Of a stretch of DNA of 64,000 nucleotides, positions 53,179-62,307 are shown in pieces. Positions within the stretch are counted from its first letter, which is position 1; each line of letters opens with the position of its first letter. The notes below the pieces were generated by a model that had not been told where the DNA came from, did not search any database, and worked only from the letters and a program-made list of their open reading frames with translations. Position numbers and translations under genes: made by a program. Source of the DNA: Aquiflexum sp041749095 (GTDB lineage: Bacteria; Bacteroidota; Bacteroidia; Cytophagales; Cyclobacteriaceae); NCBI RefSeq assembly GCF_041749095.1, contig NZ_JBGTCA010000011.1, positions 1 to 64,000 of the forward strand. Reading direction: 5' to 3'.

Positions 53179-54351
53179 TTACTGTGGTGTGTTGGGTTGC
53201 GCAATAAATTGCACCCCCATTTTTTCTTGCTTTTTGATGAATTGCCCTACTATAATACTCAGACCAAATGTGGTAGCTCCAATGATTGAAAACAACAAGG
53301 CATTGTGAACACTTAAAATCAGCGACAATCCAAAAAGAGCACCAAAAGCAGCACCCATATCCTGTGAACTATTGAGCCGGGTAACTGCACTGAATTGCTG
53401 ATGTGGCTGGCATGTTTGAATTCTCAATAGTGGCACTAGAGTTTGGTTGGCCGTTGCGCCAATGAAAATGACGATTAATCCAGGAATGATATGATCGAAT
53501 ATGACCAAAACGATACCTGAAAGCAACATGCCCACCATAATGATATAAGATTTGAACAGCCCCAAGCGATCAATCGGAATACCAAACAATGGAGCAAATA
53601 CAATTCCTATTGCTCGCCTTATGGAAATAAATAAGGCAGTGCCAAAAAGTATGTTTTCTTGATCTCCTTCAAATTTCATTAATGCCGAGATACCTACGAT
53701 TAATATACCATCAAGAGAAAAATTGGTCAAGAAGCCCCAAAGATCGATTTTGTTTGGCAATTGAAATTGGGTAAGCTTTATATCCTGCGTTACGATTTTG
53801 ATGGTGGGGACTCGGTACAACAAGGGAATACACAACACAAGTAAAAAGGCATAAACCATAAAGACCATTCCTTTAGGGTAGGTGGCGATTATGATTGATC
53901 CAAGAAAATATGAGATGATTTGAACGCTCCCTCCAATGCTGGATGAGAGCCCAAAGGCAGTGCCCATTTTGCTGCAAAGCGATAAGTATTGAAGTTTAGA
54001 AAATCGAATGATTGAAAATGACAATCCCCACAGCACCCTGGCTATCACCCAAAATACAAATGGGGGCATAGTGGCAAAACAAAGGCTGACCAGCAAGGAT
54101 AATAGAATTCCGCCAACATAGAGTTTTTTCACCCCTGTAATGCTGGCAATGAAAGCAACTAATCTATTGGTGAAAAAACGAACAAATCTATTCATGGAAA
54201 GCAGCGCGCCGACCATCATGGGTGTGAAGCCCAATTCAATCCCGTAAACTGGCAAAAACGCATATAAAAATCCATCACTCATGCCTGCAATGGCATTGAT
54301 AAAGCCAAGCTGAAGAATAGTTCTTATATCAACTTTATTTTCAACCTCCAC
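53179..54351 (-). CDS. MFS transporter
   Basis: The protein has 390 residues with twelve hydrophobic helices and an acidic N-terminus. Segments include GMSDGFLYAFLPVYGIELGF, GRAIGIVFAPLFGIPIDRLG-like loop 8-9 (RAIGIVFAPLFGIPIDRLG) and TRLNSSQDMGAAFGALFGL. It is not clearly assigned to a named subfamily. It converges with phnN and is in the same direction as phnM, so it may move a phosphonate-pathway compound; there is no direct evidence. Confidence 0.75.
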   Translation of the reverse strand: MEVENKVDIRTILQLGFINAIAGMSDGFLYAFLPVYGIELGFTPMMVGALLSMNRFVRFFTNRLVAFIASITGVKKLYVGGILLSLLVSLCFATMPPFVFWVIARVLWGLSFSIIRFSKLQYLSLCSKMGTAFGLSSSIGGSVQIISYFLGSIIIATYPKGMVFMVYAFLLVLCIPLLYRVPTIKIVTQDIKLTQFQLPNKIDLWGFLTNFSLDGILIVGISALMKFEGDQENILFGTALFISIRRAIGIVFAPLFGIPIDRLGLFKSYIIMVGMLLSGIVLVIFDHIIPGLIVIFIGATANQTLVPLLRIQTCQPHQQFSAVTRLNSSQDMGAAFGALFGLSLILSVHNALLFSIIGATTFGLSIIVGQFIKKQEKMGVQFIAQPNTPQ

Positions 54352-54448
54352 AAGTAAGTCTGAATGAGCTTTTTATTCAATATATTAAATAAGCTTGCCA
54401 ATTGAATATTAGATTTGGTGCAGATATGATCAGTGTAGACGATGATAT

Positions 54449-54931
54449 TTAATATTCACAAGTGACAATATGATTTAAGCAGTCATCAATTTTATGGATT
54501 TTATCTTTAAAAAAAGTTGGAAATACCTTATAATGATTTAAATCATTAATTGGTATCCAATGCATATATTCTTTAATACCTTAGGAATTACAACTATTAC
54601 TATTTAGTGCTTGACTCCCTCTAGGTTTCATCAAATAATAAAACGCAATTTCATGACATTTATATCCACCTAAAGTACCCGAACCGGTAAAAAAGTTTTC
54701 ATGAATAAATGCTAATTTTTCAATTTGATAGGCAACTCCAGCCTCTTCAGATACTTCTCTTATTACAGCATCTTCCGCCCTCTCGCCAATATGTACAGCA
54801 CCTCCTATAGAATAGTAGTAATCATCCAATTCATTTTTAACAAATAGTACACATTCATTCTCTATGATAATTGCTGCAGCTCTATATCTAAACCATTCTT
54901 TATCTATTGTAAATCCACAATCATTTTTCAT
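54449..54931 (-). pseudogene. NUDIX hydrolase interrupted by an in-frame stop
   Basis: The NUDIX box is intact: GGAVHIGERAEDAVIREVSE, then EAG. After 116 codons the frame meets TAA at 54581-54583, but it continues without shift for another 43 codons (GIKEYMHWIPINDLNHYKVF, then ...NHIVTCEY) to a stop at 54449, with normal NUDIX-like end sequence (HWIPINDL). A single nonsense change thus separates the C-terminal third. The short product may still fold, or the gene is newly dead. Confidence 0.75.
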
Positions 54932-55005
54932 AACCTATGCTTCCAATTTTGTAGTTTTAAAATATTATTAGCAATTAGATAATTCAAGTTTCGAAGGCAC
55001 AACTA

Positions 55006-55149
55006 TCAAGGCTGAATTTGGCTTTCCAACCATAGGTCATTTTTGCGCTCAAATAACTTTCGGATGTGGAATCTGGTGGTTTTGAATTCCATAAATTCTA
55101 TGCGAATAGGTTTGATAGAATAGCCGCCCCATTCAAATAGAAAAGCCAA
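55006..55149 (-). pseudogene. pdxH: 3' fragment of a pyridoxamine 5'-phosphate oxidase gene
   Basis: Minus-strand translation gives EWGGYSIKPIRIEFMEFKTT, then RFHIRKLFERKNDLWLESQI, then QP and a stop. This is the C-terminal end typical of PdxH (W-G-G-Y...P..IEF...RFH.R). Upstream in this frame is a stop at 55150, so only about 47 codons remain. One expected conserved residue differs (RFHIRK instead of RFHDRK). It lies between the NUDIX gene and phnM. Confidence 0.75.
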
Positions 55150-55252
55150 TTATTATTAAAGCATTGGTAATTGGCTAAGTTCAGTAGCGCTTTCACTAAA
55201 AAAATATTAAGCAAATCTATTTACCAAAAGCCAAAAGTCTGTTGTCAAAACA

Positions 55253-56446
55253 TTACAGATTAGCTGAAGCTTCTTCATAGGAAGCGACATTTCTTGTGGC
55301 ATCTGATTTATTAAACGGTCTTTCTGTAGAATATTTTGTTCTGCCATCCACCCACACTTTGAAAATCTTGGCAAAATTCTCCTGGCTTTCAAAGCATATT
55401 AAATCAGCTTTTTTACCTACTTCGATGCTTCCTGTTTCTTTATCGGTTTTTAGATATCGGGCTGGATTGAGACTTACATAATTGATCGCCTCACTCGGCT
55501 TCTTGCCATTTTTCATCATCATCAATACGGCAGTGAGCATTGTGGGAAAATGATAATCGCTGCAAAGCATATCTACCAGATTTTTTTCCATGGCTTCATG
55601 GCAAGACAAATTGCCACAATGAGAACCTCCTCGAACATAATTTGGCGCACCCATACATACAGACATCCCCACTTCCTTGGCTTTAATTGCCGCTTCCATG
55701 GTAGTGGGCATTTCTGCCAAAGTAGAACCATATTGCAAGGCCTCCATAATATGCGCTTCTGTAGTATCGTCATGGCTACCCAATGGCACAAAATCTTTAA
55801 AGGCAGCATAAAACTCTGGACGTTTATTTACATTTTTAAGCTTTTCGATTTCTTCAAAAACCATTCGCCTGGATTCCTCTTCAGAAATCGCCATCATTTT
55901 AGCCCTTTTCACAATAATGTCTTCAAGCTTGAACTGTCGCTGTCCAGGAATGCCCTCGTTGTAAACCACCATTTTAAGGCTGGGAATTGCCAACATATCA
56001 TCAATGTATTGCACTGAGGCCTCAGTATTAGGGTCGAGGCGGGCGTGTAAATAATGATTTACCAGAGAATTTACATTGAGCTCATCAATGGCTTGCGCTT
56101 GTTGCACGGCACTTTTAAAAGTCCTATCGCGTGATTCGTTCTCAGTGAGGCTAATAGCGCTAAACACAGTTGTTAGACCACACGCAGCTGCACGCTGATC
56201 CATAAAATGAAAAGCCATAGGAAGAGGAAATTTTGCGCTGGGCCGAGGGTGTATTTCACGCTCAAGGTAGTCGGAATGTATATCTATACAACCGGGAGAT
56301 AGCCATAGACCATGCAAATCTTCACCTTCTGCATAGGTCTTACCCTTTACTACATCCACAATTATACCTTCTTCTACTTTTACGGTACCTATAAAGTCTT
56401 CTGTCGAAGTTATTATTCTGGCATTGGTTAGAATATGTGAATTCAT
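55253..56446 (-). CDS. phnM: PhnM, ribosyl-phosphonate triphosphate diphosphohydrolase
   Basis: A protein of 397 residues is read from ATG 56446 (MNSHILTNARI); an upstream start at 56473 would add 9 residues. It has the amidohydrolase metal site SPGCIDIHSDYLEREIHPRP, PLGSHDDTTEAHIMEA, MCSDY-like block VDMLCSDYHFP and the C-terminal SLNPARYLKTDKETGSIEVG. It cleaves pyrophosphate from alpha-D-ribose-1-phosphonate 5-triphosphate to give the PhnJ substrate. It is isolated from phnGHIJKL by 14 kb and is on the other strand. Confidence 0.93.
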   Translation of the reverse strand: MNSHILTNARIITSTEDFIGTVKVEEGIIVDVVKGKTYAEGEDLHGLWLSPGCIDIHSDYLEREIHPRPSAKFPLPMAFHFMDQRAAACGLTTVFSAISLTENESRDRTFKSAVQQAQAIDELNVNSLVNHYLHARLDPNTEASVQYIDDMLAIPSLKMVVYNEGIPGQRQFKLEDIIVKRAKMMAISEEESRRMVFEEIEKLKNVNKRPEFYAAFKDFVPLGSHDDTTEAHIMEALQYGSTLAEMPTTMEAAIKAKEVGMSVCMGAPNYVRGGSHCGNLSCHEAMEKNLVDMLCSDYHFPTMLTAVLMMMKNGKKPSEAINYVSLNPARYLKTDKETGSIEVGKKADLICFESQENFAKIFKVWVDGRTKYSTERPFNKSDATRNVASYEEASANL

Positions 56447-56562
56447 GGGGCAAAATTGTTTTTTAATGTACACCCCAAAAGTGGCTATAGTTTATTAGGA
56501 GTAAATTAGGCTTAAATAAGTTTTGAGTTACAAAGGAATTTGGTGGGTGTACGATCTTCATC

Positions 56563-57333
56563 TTAATTCAGCCGCTGAATGTATTTAATCCAATTACCAT
56601 AATTAATTTCCTGTGTTTGGAAGTCATTATCAAAAAATGGAGAGAGTTCTCTATCTAGCCAGTTTTCTACTTCTTCATAGGTTGTTTCGTTTTTCTCAAC
56701 TGCTGCAATGATATTGCTCTGTGTAGTAAAATATAAAGCCAATTGCTTTTTACTGAATGCAACTGTGTTTTTAAATCTTTCTTCTGTTACCAGATTAAAA
56801 TTCTTTATAAATAGATTTTCATTCGTCCATAAGTAGGTATTGTTCCGTGGCGGAGAAGGGAACTTTTTTTTATAAACTTCCGGAAACCAATTAGAGAAGT
56901 CTTTTTTGCCAACAATCTCAGAAATAAAGAAATTATCGTAAAGCACTAACCATGACTTGCTTTTTAAAAGTCGGTTTGCTTCCATCAGGAATTTGTCGAT
57001 ATCAAACCAATGGACGCCAGAACTAACGGTAATTAAATCAAAGGTATTGTCTGTGAAAGGTTGTTGCTCTGCCGATGCAATTTGATAATGAATTTTATCT
57101 TTTTCCAAGGCAAGGTTCAACATCTCTTGCGATGTATCTGTCCCATATACCTCAATTGCAATATCCAAAAGTGCTTTAGTAGAAAGACCTGTTCCACACG
57201 CTATATCCAATGCCCTATCAAGTTTTCTATCAATGTGTAAATTCTCTTTAATATGATTAATGGTGTTGCTATGAAAATCAGGTCTCCCTATTGAATACCG
57301 TTCTGCTGAATTTCTTGGATTAAAATAGTTCAC
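56563..57333 (-). CDS. Class I SAM-dependent methyltransferase
   Basis: The protein has 256 residues: RALDIACGTGLSTKALLDIA (motif I), EVYGTDTSQEMLNLALEKD, ITVSSGVHWFDIDKFLME (post-II) and LYDNFFISEI. It belongs to the Methyltransf_11 group and resembles trans-aconitate-type enzymes. The substrate is unknown. It is monocistronic, upstream of phnM in the same direction with a 116-base gap. Confidence 0.82.
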   Translation of the reverse strand: MNYFNPRNSAERYSIGRPDFHSNTINHIKENLHIDRKLDRALDIACGTGLSTKALLDIAIEVYGTDTSQEMLNLALEKDKIHYQIASAEQQPFTDNTFDLITVSSGVHWFDIDKFLMEANRLLKSKSWLVLYDNFFISEIVGKKDFSNWFPEVYKKKFPSPPRNNTYLWTNENLFIKNFNLVTEERFKNTVAFSKKQLALYFTTQSNIIAAVEKNETTYEEVENWLDRELSPFFDNDFQTQEINYGNWIKYIQRLN

Positions 57334-57674
57334 GGTATTTGTTGTGTTATTGTGATGCCACTAATTATGTTCATTGTTCCGATTTTTAATCTTAAATCTT
57401 TGGAGATCATATGTCTATAACTTGGGGTAGTTCGCACACGATCTTTTTTTATACTAACATAATTTTAACCCTTAATTAATATAATTAAAATTTTCTAAAA
57501 ACATTTCCAATGTAGTTTCGTGCACAACAAATTTCTTATGTTTTTCCATAAACAACAATACTATCGCTTATTTCAATGAATTACCAAATGCAGATATTTA
57601 ATGTGTTTTTAGCTTAGAATAAAATGTAGTTATATCGATACTTATTCTAATAGAAAATGAAATTTATATAAACT
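57334..57674. other. Intergenic region
   Basis: AT-rich, divergent promoter region between the methyltransferase and the GlpT-like operon. I see no hairpin, repeat or RNA gene in it. Confidence 0.35.
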
Positions 57675-57818
57675 ATGGAATTAGATTATTATATGAATAT
57701 AGATTTTTTTGAACGCTCCATGGCTATGAACCTAAAGGAAGCCTTTCCATATCCTTCCGATTCTATTCAAGCTACCATCGAGAAATTTAGTGAGGCTTTA
57801 TCAAAACTTTCAATGTAA
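57675..57818 (+). CDS. Small hypothetical ORF before the GlpT-like gene
   Basis: The 47-codon frame begins MELDYYMNIDFFERSMAMNL and ends EKFSEALSKLSM. The composition is soluble and helical. It ends 19 bases before the GTG of the antiporter gene in a different frame. No family is recognised; it may be a leader gene or a tail of a lost gene. Confidence 0.3.
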   Translation: MELDYYMNIDFFERSMAMNLKEAFPYPSDSIQATIEKFSEALSKLSM

Positions 57819-57837
57819 AATTAATCATTAGAATATC

Positions 57838-59145
57838 GTGGAAGTCTTAGAAAAAGAAGCCCCTCCTGTCACCACAAAATCAGAGATCGATGCCACCTAT
57901 AAATACTGGAGGACCCGAATCTTATATACCTCTTTTATTGGATATGCTGTTTATTACGTTTGCCGGGTAAACATCTCCATGGCTTTACCAGGTATGGAAG
58001 CAGACCTTGGTTTTAATAAAATCCAGCTTGGATTGGTTGTTTCTGCCCTGCAGATCACTTATGCCCTCGGAAAATTTCTGAACGGAATTCTGTCCGACAG
58101 ATCCAATCCTAAATATTTTATGGCTATTGGACTGTTTATGTCAGGCATAGCCAATTTAATTTTTGGCGTCACCACCAGTCTTTGGATATTGGTTTTATTA
58201 TGGGGTTTAAATGGCTGGTTTCAAAGTATGGGATTTCCAGCAGGTGCACGATCTTTAAGTCACTGGTATTCTCCAAAAGAATATGGAAAGATATGGGGTA
58301 TTTTCGGTACGTCGCATCAACTTGGTGCAGCTATTATTTATATCTCAGGAGGTTATCTCATTTTGAGTGGATGGCAAAACGCATTTATAGCCCCCTCATT
58401 CTTGGCGATATTAACTTCTGTATTTCTTTTTATACGGCTTACCAATATACCGGAAAAAATAGGGTTGCCCCCGGTTGAAGAATACAAAGGTGAAAAAAGT
58501 CGCCTAATTCCTGAAAAATTGACGGGCAGCAAAGCTGTGAAAAATCAGCTTTTGGCTAGGGTTATCAAGAACAAATTTATTTGGTTTACTGCAATGGGCA
58601 ACCTATTCCTATACATCGTCCGGTATGGAATAATGACCTGGGCACCGACCTTTGTAAGTGCCACAAAGGGAGTTACAATAACAGAAAGTGGGTGGGTACT
58701 TGCAGCCTATGAAGTAATTGGCATATTGGGAATATTATTTTCCGGATACCTCTCAGACCGTACATTTAAAGCCAGAAGAGGCCCAATTATGGCAATTTTC
58801 ATGTTCTTGTTGTCTTTTTTCGTTTTCCTTTTCCTCATAGTCCCCTATGGCAGCACCTGGCTGATACTAATAATAATATCTGTTTGCGGCTTTCTGGCAA
58901 GTGGTGCTCTCATGCTGGTAAGTGTCGCGGCAGCCACCTTTGCAGGAAAGGAGCTTGCGGCTAGTGGCGCAGGGTTTACAGGGTTTTGGGGATACATTGG
59001 GGCTACACTATCAGGTGTGGGTATTGGCTGGGCTGCAGAAACCTACGGGTGGGAGTGGGCATTTGCCTTAATAATTGCATCCTGTTTACTGAGCGCAGCA
59101 TTTTTTGCACTAACATGGAATGCCAAACCAAAAATTGAAATATAA
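57838..59145 (+). CDS. Organophosphate:phosphate antiporter-like MFS protein (GlpT/UhpC type)
   Basis: The protein has 435 residues from GTG 57838; no in-frame ATG lies upstream before a stop. Twelve helices are visible, with family blocks FIGYAVYYVCRVNISMALPG, LGKFLNGILSDRSNPKYFM, GLNGWFQSMGFPAGARSL, and MTWAPTFVSATKGVT. GlpT and UhpT exchange glycerol-3-phosphate or sugar phosphate for phosphate. The first gene of an operon with a CocE-type hydrolase (28-base gap). Glycerol-3-phosphate or another phosphate ester is likely. Confidence 0.85.
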   Translation: MEVLEKEAPPVTTKSEIDATYKYWRTRILYTSFIGYAVYYVCRVNISMALPGMEADLGFNKIQLGLVVSALQITYALGKFLNGILSDRSNPKYFMAIGLFMSGIANLIFGVTTSLWILVLLWGLNGWFQSMGFPAGARSLSHWYSPKEYGKIWGIFGTSHQLGAAIIYISGGYLILSGWQNAFIAPSFLAILTSVFLFIRLTNIPEKIGLPPVEEYKGEKSRLIPEKLTGSKAVKNQLLARVIKNKFIWFTAMGNLFLYIVRYGIMTWAPTFVSATKGVTITESGWVLAAYEVIGILGILFSGYLSDRTFKARRGPIMAIFMFLLSFFVFLFLIVPYGSTWLILIIISVCGFLASGALMLVSVAAATFAGKELAASGAGFTGFWGYIGATLSGVGIGWAAETYGWEWAFALIIASCLLSAAFFALTWNAKPKIEI

Positions 59146-59172
59146 TTAAAACATCCTTAAAAATCCAAAAAA

Positions 59173-61041
59173 ATGAAAAATCATAATCTTAGAAGCTTAT
59201 TGCTTATGCACCTGTCCATATTATTATGTACTACACTGTTTGCACAAAATTATTCGGTAGAAAAAAATATCATGGTTCCCACAAGAGACGGCATCGGTTT
59301 AGCTACAGACATCTACTTTCCGGCCAAGGGTGGCACAAAACTGGATGGAAAATTTCCGGTCATATTCCTCCGGACTCCCTACAACAAAGATCCTAAAGAT
59401 GTTGAAGGAATAGATTTTTATTGTAAAAATGGGTACATCATGGTTTTTCAAGACTGCCGTGGCCGGTATAAATCAGAAGGAAAATTCAGTAAATATGTGA
59501 ATGAGCCAAATGATGGCTATGATGCCGTTGAGTGGATTGCAGCTCAGCCATGGAGTAATGGAAAGATAGGAATGAAAGGAGGATCATATGGAGCTCACGT
59601 TCAAGCTTCTGCAGCAAAGCTTAACCCCCCTCATTTAAGTACTATAATGCTTACTGTTGGTGGGACTTCCAATGGCTGGACACATGGTATCCGTAGTTAT
59701 GGTGCTTTCACCAATAAACAATTAACATGGGCTTTTTCCAACCTCGCAAAGGAAACTGAGGATCCTATTGCAAAAGAACGCATGAAAAACGAGCCGGTAA
59801 GCAATTGGTTTCACGTACTTCCATTAAAAAAAGGGCATAACCCCCTTTCTGCTGATCCGGAAATAGAAGATTATATTTTCGAAATGATGGACCATGCTGA
59901 TTATGATGATTATTGGAAGCAAATGGGCTTCAACTGGGTAGAATATTACGATCAGACTTCTGATATCCCCATGATCCATATTTCTGGCTGGTACGATAAT
60001 TATTGTCAGACCGCCATAGATAATTACCTGGGCTTAAGTGCCATCAAAAAATCCCCTATAAAATTACTTATGGGACCATGGACGCATAATACAAAGGAAA
60101 CAATGGCAGGAGATGTTGAATTTGGGGAAGATGCCCAAAATCCCGTAACTCAGGATTGGGAAAAAATGTGGTTTGATCACTTCCTAAAAGGAGAAAAAAA
60201 TATTATTGAGGAGGAGCTTCCAGTAAAAATATTTGTAATGGGTACAGGTGATGGCCACAAGGACAAAAATGGGCGACTGTTTCATGGTGGCTTTTGGCAT
60301 ACTGCCAATCAATGGCCTCTACCTGACACCAAATCTGTAAATTACTATTTACATGAAGATGGTAGCCTTAGTGCTTCAAAACCCAAGGAAAACGAAGTTC
60401 CTTTTACATTTGTTTTTGATCCGGAAAACCCGGTTCCGACTATAGGGGGAGGCATGGCTTCCACCCAACCAGTATGGACCGGAGGCGCTTTTGATCAAAG
60501 AGAAAAACCGTATGATGGAAATCCGAATACCGGCTTTTTTGGTTCAAAAAGCCCGTATTTACCATTAAGTGCAAGAAAAGATGTGATGGTATATCAAACT
60601 GAGCCCTTAGAAAATGAAATGCAGATTACCGGACCTATTGTTGTCAAAATCCACGCTTCCTCTGATTGTTTGGATACGGATTTTACAGCCAAATTAATTG
60701 ATGTTTATCCTCCATCGGAAGATTATCCTAGTGGATACGAAATGAACCTTACTGATGGTATAATGCGGGCCAGATATAGAAATTCGCCCGAAAAAGCGGA
60801 ATTAATGGAGCCGGGCAAAGTATATGAATTTACAATTACACCATTTCCTACGGCCAATGTCTTCAAAAAAGGCCATAGGATAAGAATTGATATTTCCAGT
60901 TCAAACTTTCCAAATTACGATGTAAACCCTAATACGGGTGAGAAATTAGGATTTAATAAGAGGACTGTTAAAGCTAACAATACCATTTATCATGATATTA
61001 AACGACCTTCTTATGTAGTGCTTCCGATAGTGGCTCTCTAA
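59173..61041 (+). CDS. Secreted CocE/NonD-family hydrolase (S15-like)
   Basis: The protein has 622 residues. A signal peptide (LLLMHLSILLCTTLFAQ) is followed by the X-Pro dipeptidyl-peptidase S15-like fold: MVFQDCRGRYKSEGKFSKY, nucleophile MKGGSYGAHVQASAA (Ser), ISGWYDNYCQTAIDNY (Asp) and LLMGPWTHNT (His). The C-terminal beta domain (about 460-620) is present. Members are alpha-amino acid ester hydrolases, cocaine esterase and glutaryl acylases. The periplasmic substrate is unknown. Confidence 0.88.
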   Translation: MKNHNLRSLLLMHLSILLCTTLFAQNYSVEKNIMVPTRDGIGLATDIYFPAKGGTKLDGKFPVIFLRTPYNKDPKDVEGIDFYCKNGYIMVFQDCRGRYKSEGKFSKYVNEPNDGYDAVEWIAAQPWSNGKIGMKGGSYGAHVQASAAKLNPPHLSTIMLTVGGTSNGWTHGIRSYGAFTNKQLTWAFSNLAKETEDPIAKERMKNEPVSNWFHVLPLKKGHNPLSADPEIEDYIFEMMDHADYDDYWKQMGFNWVEYYDQTSDIPMIHISGWYDNYCQTAIDNYLGLSAIKKSPIKLLMGPWTHNTKETMAGDVEFGEDAQNPVTQDWEKMWFDHFLKGEKNIIEEELPVKIFVMGTGDGHKDKNGRLFHGGFWHTANQWPLPDTKSVNYYLHEDGSLSASKPKENEVPFTFVFDPENPVPTIGGGMASTQPVWTGGAFDQREKPYDGNPNTGFFGSKSPYLPLSARKDVMVYQTEPLENEMQITGPIVVKIHASSDCLDTDFTAKLIDVYPPSEDYPSGYEMNLTDGIMRARYRNSPEKAELMEPGKVYEFTITPFPTANVFKKGHRIRIDISSSNFPNYDVNPNTGEKLGFNKRTVKANNTIYHDIKRPSYVVLPIVAL

Positions 61042-61054
61042 CTACAAAGCTTTA

Positions 61055-61180
61055 ATACCCAGAAGATGGCAATATCCTGTGAGAGAAGTAGTTAACAACA
61101 GAGAAAACGCATCACAGGCCATCCAAAGACAGTTTGGCGGCAATGATGATGTCTTTGCAGATATATGGATGTTGAAATAA
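61055..61180 (+). pseudogene. C-terminal fragment of a SusD-like gene
   Basis: Forty-one codons, IPRRWQYPVREVVNNRENAS, then QAIQRQFGGNDDVFADIWML, then K and a stop, match the end of the SusD-like protein at 45611-47191 at 33 of 41 positions by hand count. Nothing of the N-terminal part is left. It starts 13 bases after the CocE-type stop, so a SusCD locus was deleted here, or its tail was carried in with a rearrangement. Confidence 0.85.
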
Positions 61181-61197
61181 TATTAAATCGTATAAAA

Positions 61198-62016
61198 ATG
61201 AAAAAGCAAATTTTAACCCTTATCATATTCTTTGTTTGGGGCACATTCGAGTCACATGCTCAAATAAATCTAGGTCTCGCATCAAGTCCAAATTTCAGGG
61301 AACTCGGCGGAATTGAGATCAATGATTCTCTAAAGGTTAAGTCAGGAAAAATCTATAGATCAGGAAGTTTTTCCAACCTTCAGCCGGAGGAATTGGAAAA
61401 AGTTGAGCAAACCAATTTGCAAACAATCATTGATTTCAGGTCCGATTTTGAGATCAAAAGAGAACCCGACCACATACCAAGCGGTATGAAGGTAGATTGG
61501 ATAAATGCCCCTATCGGGAATCTGGATGAAAAAGGAATGGCAAAGTTTTCTCAAATCCTAACAAGCCCGGATTTTAAAGAAGAGGATTTGGATAAGCTTA
61601 TGAAGGAAGTCAATAGGGGATTCGTTCAAAATATTCAGGATTTTAAACCATTATTCAATGCTTTGGAAAATGAAGATACTGTCGTGTTATTTCACTGTAG
61701 TGCTGGAAAAGACAGAACCGGTCTTGCATCCTCCCTTATACTCCATGCCCTTGGTGCGGATTGGGAAACCATCATGGAAGATTATCTACGTTCCAATGAA
61801 GCCGTTGAAAAAATAGATTTAAAAAAGATGGAAGCCTATGGAATTCCTAAAGAAAGGGCCAAAGCATTGATGGGAGTCAAAGAGGAATATTTAGTCGCTG
61901 CTTGGGATGAAATCGAGGAAAAATACGGCAATGCCGACAATTTACTGGAGAAAGAGTTTGGCATAGATGAAAAAATGAAGATAAGTTTAAGGAACCAATA
62001 TTTGAACAGGAACTGA
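61198..62016 (+). CDS. Secreted tyrosine/dual-specificity phosphatase (IphP-like)
   Basis: A protein of 272 residues is read from ATG 61198, which opens the signal peptide (MKKQILTLIIFFVWGTFESHAQ); the in-frame start at 61165 overlaps the SusD remnant. Blocks: NFRELGGIEI, IYRSGSFSNL, TIIDFRSDFEIKREPD, and the active-site loop VLFHCSAGKDRTGLASSLI with Cys and Arg of CX5R. The helical C-terminus AYGIPKERAKALMGVKEEYL is typical. It would dephosphorylate proteins or phosphoesters in the periplasm. Confidence 0.87.
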   Translation: MKKQILTLIIFFVWGTFESHAQINLGLASSPNFRELGGIEINDSLKVKSGKIYRSGSFSNLQPEELEKVEQTNLQTIIDFRSDFEIKREPDHIPSGMKVDWINAPIGNLDEKGMAKFSQILTSPDFKEEDLDKLMKEVNRGFVQNIQDFKPLFNALENEDTVVLFHCSAGKDRTGLASSLILHALGADWETIMEDYLRSNEAVEKIDLKKMEAYGIPKERAKALMGVKEEYLVAAWDEIEEKYGNADNLLEKEFGIDEKMKISLRNQYLNRN

Positions 62017-62307
62017 ATAATAATTTAAGATTTTAAAACCCATTTTTTGATGTTTCAGAAGATGGTTTTTTTTATTATTCTTTGAATCAGGTTAGAAATA
62101 CCGATTCCCAAAACTTGTTCGATCAATAAATAAAAAGAGGGTTTATTTAATTAAGTGGGAAAAAAGGGTCATGGTATTTGCAATTGACTGTGGAAAATCA
62201 ATACCAACTAACCACAACAAATATCTACCATTTAACAATTTTGGGACTTCCTACACTCCTATTTAGATATCTTTGTGATGTGTTTTTTTTCACAAAAAAT
62301 TAATCCT
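62017..62307. other. Intergenic region
   Basis: AT-rich region without gene, repeat or strong hairpin that I can support. It should hold the promoter of the M28 peptidase gene; a TATCTTTGTGATGT stretch near 62270 contains TCTTTG, a partial -7-like box. Confidence 0.35.
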
